Below are positions 5,797-8,263 of a stretch of 8,263 nt of DNA, in pieces. The stretch covers positions 1 to 8,263 of the forward strand of contig DAET01000048.1 of NCBI GenBank assembly GCA_002497765.1. Reading direction: 5' to 3'. Under the pieces are notes generated by a model, which did not search any database, had not been told where the DNA came from, and saw only the letters and a list, made by a program, of their open reading frames with translations. Numbering within the stretch: position 1 is the first letter of the stretch; every line of letters begins with the position of its first letter. Origin of the DNA: Euryarchaeota archaeon UBA486. Lineage in GTDB: Archaea > Thermoplasmatota > Poseidoniia > Poseidoniales > Poseidoniaceae. A program made the position numbers and the translations under genes.

Positions 5797-8263
5797 TCAT
5801 TGGGTGAAGGCGTAATCGCAAGCCATGCAATTGTCGTTGTCAGCAGCGTTCATCGTACCGCAGATGGGGCAGGCCTTCTCTTCAACAGCCTCAGCCTCTT
5901 CGGCAGGGGCGTCTTCAGCAGGTGCCTCTTCGGGTGATTCTTCAGCAGCCTCTTCGGTCGCTTCTTCTCCACCCTCACCGTTGGCTTCGTTCCACGCCTT
6001 GGCAGCGTCTTCAAGTTCAGCCTTCTTGAGGTAGCCGTTGTCGTCGTGATCGTAATCCGCAGCGAAGGCCACGAATGCATCACGGTGGCCGACATCAATG
6101 CCGGCAGCTTCCATGACACGGAGCAGCATGTCCTCACGGAACTTCATCTTGGGACCTTCATCGGCGGTCTCGTCAGCCTCGGTTGCTTCTGCTTCAGGGG
6201 CTTCGGCGGCCTCGGTCTCGGCCTCTGCCTCAGCAGGTGTCTCTTCTTCGACAGCAGGGAGGTCATCGGATTCGATTTCATCACCGAAGTGGACGCCGTG
6301 GAAGCGGTTCAATGCCTCAGCGTCGACTTCGCCCGAGCCCTTGATGTCAAAGGAAACTTCCAGGCGCTCGCCCTTCTCGACCTTGGGGACGTGCCACACG
6401 ATGTGAAGACCGCCTTCGCCGTCTTCAGAGGTCATGGTGACGTCGTCTCGCTTGCCACTGGCGTTCTTCAACTCCCAGTCCTTGATTTCAAACTGGGGCG
6501 GAAGCACGTCGTTGATGTAGAGGTCGCTCAGCGCAGTGTCGCCGTTGTTCTCGAACAAAATCAGCACTTCGTAGCGGCCCTTTCCGCCCAGCGGGATGGC
6601 CTGCTTACCGGCGCTGAAGTTGCGGCGGTTGTGAACAACCTTGATGCTCGGCGTTTCGGACGGTTCCCGGGTGCAAATGGGGCCAAAGCGCTCAGCACTG
6701 AATTCAACACGGGCAGGGGCGTCAACGCGCTCGTTGCCTGGCGAGGGGTCAGGAGCGGTCAGCGGGTAGGTGATCTCAATCTTCTTACCGGGCTTCAGGC
6801 CGATGGGACCGCGAGTACCGACGGTCAGCATCATGGTGTGGCCTTGACCATCAGGAGAGCGGTGCTCCTTTTCGATGGTGATGCCTTCGGAAATCTCGGC
6901 CTTGTACTGGTCATCGTCGATGGCCTTGCCGTCAATCTTGATCGTCATCTGCTCGGGCAAGGGTGCCTCGAAGATACCGGGGATGTCGTCGGTGATGCGC
7001 ATGAGATTAATCGTCGATGAACCCTTGTTGACCAGGGTCATGGTTGCCTGGACTTTCTGCGACCGATAGGAGCGGAGGCTACCCGTGGAGTAGGACTTCT
7101 CAACGTCGGCCTCCAACACTTCGAGTTTCTTCTCTTCGAGGGTCATGGTACCCTCAGCGGTTTGCATGGCCTTGGGCAGCACGGTGTAGGAGAGCTGGTA
7201 GGTGAAGTCAGGCTCGGATTGCGCCATGACGGTACGCTCTTCGGATTCCCACTTGCCGTTGGGCGTGACGTCCTGGTCAACATCATGGATGTCAAACAGG
7301 AGGTCGTCACTTCCCTTCATGCTGACCTGAAGCTTGGTCAAGTCGACGGCGAAGGACGAGCGGTTCTCAAAGATGGCCTGACAAATCCAGTTGTCGGGGC
7401 GCTCATCTTCTCGAACTCGCATGTAGGTGAAGCCACGGCAGAAGGCATCGAGTTCACGGAAGGCCATGCTGGACACGGTGGCGTCGGCACGGTAAGTTGC
7501 CGTTGCCTTTCCGGCCTTGATGGCCTTGGTGGAAGACACGGCGATGGTGCCTTCCAGTGCGATGGTTTGCTTCTCACCGGCTGCCAAGCGACCAACGGTC
7601 CAGGTAATGGTACCGCCGTCAAGTTCAGCACCACCGGCCATCTCGAAGTTCATCTCCGATGCGAGCGGCCGGGTGACAACCACATCGTGGAGGTCCACGG
7701 TGGCGAGATTCTCCACTTCCAACTCCAAAGCGATGGCACCAGGGTCTTCGCTGATGGCCACCGACATGGAGCGCTCTTGAGAGCGGGAGGGGTTGGTGTC
7801 AAGGCGTTCCCGGAGCGTCATCATCTGCTTGCCGTTGACCTTGTAGGACATGGTGTGGTTCTTGGAGGGCTCGAGTTCGTCCACGGAGACGTGCTCGCCA
7901 CCGATGTCGGTGGAGTCGATGTTGTCGAGCAACACGTCGATGTCGTAGATTCGGTCATCCGCTGAGGGGTTGTTGACCGTCAGCGTACCTTTCACGTTCT
8001 GCTTGATGATGTTTCCATCGGCGTTGAGCGTCGTGGTCTCCACCTCGTGCAGCGTTCCTTCAAGCTTGTCGCCAGGCACAGCTTCGACCTCGGCACGACT
8101 GCGGATGGTGGCGCCTGCTTGTTCGCCGGTCAAGTCGGCGACAACGGTGTCAGCTGGTGCATCGGCGGGTGGGTCGAGCGAAAGAGCAGCGAGTGGATCG
8201 GCAGCAGGCGCCTCAGGCATTGGAGGCATCTCCGGTGGCGCAGGTGGTGCAGCCAGCGGGTCC
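5797..8263 (-). CDS. Long beta-sandwich repeat protein with EF-hand and C-terminal zinc ribbon (5' end outside window)
   Basis: Function unknown. The frame stays open to the right edge, and the residues upstream of the first in-window ATG (8229) repeat the same Pro/Ala-rich style (DPLAAPPAPPEMPPMPEAP, then DPLAA again), so the true start is probably beyond the window. Counted from that ATG, 810 residues are seen. A Pro/Ala/Asp-rich region (1-40) is followed by five beta-sandwich repeats (about 41-631) resembling DUF11/CARDB domains. Then come an acidic Glu/Ala linker (about 651-692), a helical segment with one textbook EF-hand loop (727-738: DHDDNGYLKKAE), a second acidic linker (749-785), and a zinc ribbon with CPIC (787-790) and CMAC (801-804). 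No membrane helix or signal peptide is visible in the part shown. The zinc ribbon suggests a cytoplasmic C-terminus, while the repeats resemble surface-protein domains, so location is unclear. It may be a calcium-responsive scaffold; that is inference. Confidence 0.85.
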   Translation of the reverse strand, partial: DPLAAPPAPPEMPPMPEAPAADPLAALSLDPPADAPADTVVADLTGEQAGATIRSRAEVEAVPGDKLEGTLHEVETTTLNADGNIIKQNVKGTLTVNNPSADDRIYDIDVLLDNIDSTDIGGEHVSVDELEPSKNHTMSYKVNGKQMMTLRERLDTNPSRSQERSMSVAISEDPGAIALELEVENLATVDLHDVVVTRPLASEMNFEMAGGAELDGGTITWTVGRLAAGEKQTIALEGTIAVSSTKAIKAGKATATYRADATVSSMAFRELDAFCRGFTYMRVREDERPDNWICQAIFENRSSFAVDLTKLQVSMKGSDDLLFDIHDVDQDVTPNGKWESEERTVMAQSEPDFTYQLSYTVLPKAMQTAEGTMTLEEKKLEVLEADVEKSYSTGSLRSYRSQKVQATMTLVNKGSSTINLMRITDDIPGIFEAPLPEQMTIKIDGKAIDDDQYKAEISEGITIEKEHRSPDGQGHTMMLTVGTRGPIGLKPGKKIEITYPLTAPDPSPGNERVDAPARVEFSAERFGPICTREPSETPSIKVVHNRRNFSAGKQAIPLGGKGRYEVLILFENNGDTALSDLYINDVLPPQFEIKDWELKNASGKRDDVTMTSEDGEGGLHIVWHVPKVEKGERLEVSFDIKGSGEVDAEALNRFHGVHFGDEIESDDLPAVEEETPAEAEAETEAAEAPEAEATEADETADEGPKMKFREDMLLRVMEAAGIDVGHRDAFVAFAADYDHDDNGYLKKAELEDAAKAWNEANGEGGEEATEEAAEESPEEAPAEDAPAEEAEAVEEKACPICGTMNAADNDNCMACDYAFTQ
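6016..6051 (-). other. EF-hand calcium-binding loop coding segment
   Basis: Codes for DHDDNGYLKKAE, with Asp, Asp and Asn at positions 1, 3 and 5, Gly at 6, Leu at 8 and Glu at 12: every canonical EF-hand position is filled. A helix-like segment precedes it (GHRDAFVAFAADY) and another follows (LEDAAKAWNEA). Only one loop is present, whereas EF-hands usually pair, so it may dimerise or bind calcium weakly. Confidence 0.75.
6337..8109 (-). repeat. Five diverged beta-sandwich repeats within the long protein
   Basis: A recurring strand-turn-strand signature marks each unit: VNNPSADDRIYDIDV (85-99), VENLATVDLHDVVV (172-185), FENRSSFAVDLTKLQV (287-302), LVNKGSSTINLMRIT (399-413) and FENNGDTALSDLYIN (559-573), residues counted from the ATG at 8229. 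Each has a hydrophobic residue, Asn, a polar turn, then Asp/Asn-Leu/Ile before a strand, as in DUF11/CARDB-type domains. Spacing is uneven (87, 115, 112 and 160 residues) and identity is low, so this is old duplication. The DNA itself shows no recent repeat. Confidence 0.6.

Noticed and set aside
5875..6279. GCC/TTC-rich low-complexity DNA as a tandem repeat
   Set aside because: It codes for two irregular Glu/Ala/Pro linkers in the minus-strand protein. No fixed repeat unit is kept at DNA level.
5825..7965. Long open frames on the + strand opposite the beta-repeat protein
   Set aside because: They mirror a minus-strand gene that shows clear domains, a zinc ribbon and an EF-hand. The + strand translations are low-complexity Ser/Ala or Val/Gly/His mixtures without motifs.
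1..8263. CRISPR array, insertion sequence, toxin-antitoxin or defence genes
   Set aside because: No regularly spaced direct repeats, transposase motifs, terminal inverted repeats or known defence domains are seen on either strand.

Overview
The window looks like archaeal chromosome, most likely a marine Thermoplasmatota (Marine Group II / Poseidoniales type). The argument is inference from three things. It carries an archaeal DUF106 (Oxa1/EMC3-like)–cytidylate kinase–Cbf5 gene cluster. It has a very large acidic cell-surface protein ending in a single C-terminal anchor. It has multidomain proteins tipped with short CXXC zinc ribbons. Base composition is moderately GC-rich and even throughout, and I see no sign of recent transfer, phage, transposon or CRISPR.

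Layout: (1) 139-2532 (+) encodes a 797-residue secreted, membrane-anchored beta-sandwich protein with a cadherin/Ig-like segment and a CARDB domain. (2) 2533-2755 is a convergent intergenic region. It holds a terminator-like repeat for the opposite operon, a stem-loop with a C(UUCG)G loop that folds better as + strand RNA, and a possible 21-codon micro-ORF with a Shine-Dalgarno-like sequence. (3) 5189-2756 (-) is a tight three-gene operon: DUF106 insertase-like protein, then cytidylate kinase (2-nt gap), then Cbf5/TruB pseudouridine synthase (4-nt ATGA overlap). (4) 5190-5300 is a divergent promoter region. (5) 5301-5720 (+) encodes a 139-residue protein I do not recognise. (6) 5721-5796 is a short convergent gap with hairpins. 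(7) 8263-5797 (-) is a long protein cut by the right edge of the window: five beta-sandwich repeats, acidic linkers, one EF-hand and a C-terminal zinc ribbon.

How they may work together: the central operon combines membrane-protein insertion, CMP/dCMP phosphorylation and RNA pseudouridylation. It is a housekeeping set tied to translation and growth, and its order is a known archaeal arrangement. The flanking long proteins look like surface or scaffold proteins specific to the lineage. I found no defence or mobile system. The most unusual items are the DUF106 protein with an added basic tail and zinc ribbon, the EF-hand/zinc-ribbon/beta-repeat protein, and the structured intergenic region with its micro-ORF.
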